Assembly: GCA_902491375.1 (NCBI GenBank)
Contig: CABUHE010000031.1
Location: forward strand, 1-24,296
Origin: an uncultured Prevotella sp.
GTDB taxonomy: Bacteria; Bacteroidota; Bacteroidia; Bacteroidales; Bacteroidaceae
Length of the DNA: 24,296 nucleotides
Direction of reading: 5' to 3'
Below, in pieces: positions 24,252 through 24,296 of the stretch. The notes under the pieces are model-generated. The model had not been told where the DNA came from. It made no database searches and was given only the letters and a program-made list of their open reading frames with translations. Position 1 is the stretch's first letter; the number at the start of each line of letters is the position of its first letter. Both the position numbers and the translations under genes were made by a program.

Positions 24252-24283
24252 TTTGGTGATTAGCGAAAATTGTCGTAACTTTA
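24252..24283 (+). promoter_or_regulatory. Promoter directed out of the window
   Basis: TTTG (24252-24255), a 20-base spacer and TAACTTTA (24276-24283) match the Bacteroidetes -33/-7 consensus except for the last base. A gene on the plus strand should begin shortly after 24296. Confidence 0.5.
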
Positions 24284-24296
24284 TAGTACTGAAATA

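Noticed and set aside
24035..24259. 74-codon ORF at the right edge
   Set aside because: It runs through the AT-rich hairpin and the 10-bp stem, has no start signal, and its translation is low in information.

Overview
The window reads as chromosome of a Bacteroidales bacterium, most likely Prevotella or a close relative. Four things point there. Secreted proteins carry the short type IX (T9SS) type C-terminal tail. BspA-type leucine-rich repeats sit beside a hybrid TPR/AraC regulator. Several genes are preceded by the Bacteroidetes -7 element TAnnTTTG, and Shine-Dalgarno sequences are mostly absent. The lipid-glycosylation genes are also of a Bacteroidetes kind. I see no tRNA, rRNA, insertion sequence or CRISPR array.

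Left third (26-6645, minus strand): a polymorphic-toxin locus. In transcription order it holds a small secreted protein with one YD motif and a T9SS-type tail, then a very large SpvB / FG-GAP / YD-repeat (Rhs) gene ending in an HNH-like nuclease tip. The large gene is split into two ORFs by what looks like one lost base at 5219-5221. Any immunity gene would lie left of the window.

Middle (7237-12278): a membrane-anchored TPR/AraC-type regulator (minus strand) is divergent from two secreted proteins, a beta-propeller-like protein and a BspA-like LRR protein. Hairpin terminators separate these from a housekeeping block on the minus strand (12578-15647): a YbdG-like MscS channel, an iron-sulfur flavoprotein and trpS.

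Right third (16492-23539, plus strand): a secreted M6 metalloprotease with a classical terminator, then a tight four-gene cluster. The cluster encodes an ArnT/GT39-like membrane glycosyltransferase, a polyprenyl-phosphate GT2 glycosyltransferase, a seven-helix tandem LAB_N protein, and a UDP-glucuronate 4-epimerase-like enzyme. Together these could make a sugar nucleotide, load it on a lipid carrier, flip it and transfer it to an envelope acceptor. The LAB_N protein, with a clean internal repeat at an offset of 121 residues, is a candidate flippase.

The right edge (23540-24296) has no convincing protein gene. It holds a palindromic repeat related to two others in the window, a possible structured non-coding RNA, and a good promoter pointing out of the window.
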